From JBHIER01 sp046760705 [NCBI: bacterium] (lineage in GTDB: Bacteria; JBHIER01; G020348925), in contig JBHIER010000027.1 in assembly GCA_046760705.1 (NCBI GenBank), positions 1 through 14,070 of the forward strand: a DNA stretch of 14,070 nt. The letters run 5' to 3'. Both the position numbers and the translations under genes were made by a program. Numbering within the stretch: the stretch's first letter is position 1; each line of letters begins with the position of its first letter. This document shows, piece after piece, positions 13,829 through 14,070 of the stretch. Below the pieces are notes generated by a model, which was not told the origin of the DNA, made no database searches, and was given only the letters and a program-made list of their open reading frames with translations.

Positions 13829-14070
13829 ATGGTTTCATTGAACAGTTATCTCGTCTTGAGTGCCATTCTTTTCGTCCTGGGTGTGACCGGTGTCCTGGTG
13901 AGACGAAACGCCATCGTCATCTTCATGTCCATCGAGCTGATGCTCAACGCGGTCAATCTGACCCTGATTACCTTCGCCCGGTACTTGAACTCTCTCGATG
14001 GCCACGTATTTGTCTTCATGGTGATGGCGGTGGCGGCGGCCGAGGTGGCTGTCGGTCTGGCCATCATCGT
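13829..14070 (+). CDS. nuoK: NADH-quinone oxidoreductase subunit K (3' end outside window)
   Basis: MrpC-like membrane subunit of the proton-pumping arm. The first 80 of about 100 residues are in the window, starting at the ATG two bases after the nuoJ stop. Three membrane segments are visible. E36 ([15 protein letters not shown]) and E72 ([14 protein letters not shown]) stand at the same positions as the essential proton-channel glutamates of E. coli NuoK. The operon presumably continues with nuoL, M and N beyond the right edge. Confidence 0.95.
   Translation, partial: MVSLNSYLVLSAILFVLGVTGVLVRRNAIVIFMSIELMLNAVNLTLITFARYLNSLDGHVFVFMVMAVAAAEVAVGLAII

Overview
The window comes from an uncultured-type anaerobic or facultative bacterium. 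It holds most of a 14-subunit-type respiratory complex I operon on the plus strand, a divergent two-gene SNF2 helicase module on the minus strand, and decayed remains of dockerin-bearing secreted proteins at the left edge. Dockerin tails of the EVNVLDVVNIVNAILG kind, a REP-associated transposase relic, an NADH-type complex I with a short NuoG, and a MenA-like (menaquinone) prenyltransferase would fit an FCB-group candidate phylum or a deltaproteobacterium-like lineage. The sequence alone does not settle the taxonomy.

Left edge (1 to about 480, plus strand): the last codons of one dockerin protein (1-69), then a second dockerin-containing fragment that looks frameshifted and has lost its own stop. 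The two dockerin stretches differ at 7 of 47 bases, all at third codon positions.

Minus strand (482-3876): a two-gene operon with a 4-bp ATGA overlap. The first gene encodes a SNF2-family DNA-dependent ATPase with a basic N-terminus and a TPR-like region. The second encodes an unrecognised partner protein with a coiled-coil-like middle and a C-terminal CxxC/CxxC zinc ribbon. Just upstream (3877-4051) is an internally deleted, frameshifted REP-associated tyrosine transposase relic. A good sigma-70-like promoter (TTGACA, 17 bp, TATTTT) sits at its outer edge, so the helicase mRNA is predicted to begin with transposase-derived leader.

Plus strand (4465 to the right edge): nuoE-F-G-A-B-C-D-H, then two genes foreign to a standard nuo operon (an orphan DUF433 antitoxin-like gene and a MenA/UbiA-type prenyltransferase), then nuoI-J-K, with nuoK cut by the window end. 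Iron-sulfur ligands of NuoE, F, G, B and I and the proton-channel glutamates of NuoK are all present, so the complex should be an active NADH:quinone oxidoreductase: NuoEFG oxidise NADH, NuoBCDI carry electrons to quinone, and NuoAHJK form the start of the membrane arm. NuoL, M and N are presumably beyond the right edge. The prenyltransferase would supply the lipid quinone that the complex reduces. Most junctions overlap or lie within a few bases, so nuoE-nuoH and menA-nuoK look translationally coupled. The DUF433 gene and the repeat-bearing spacer after it are the only loose segment.
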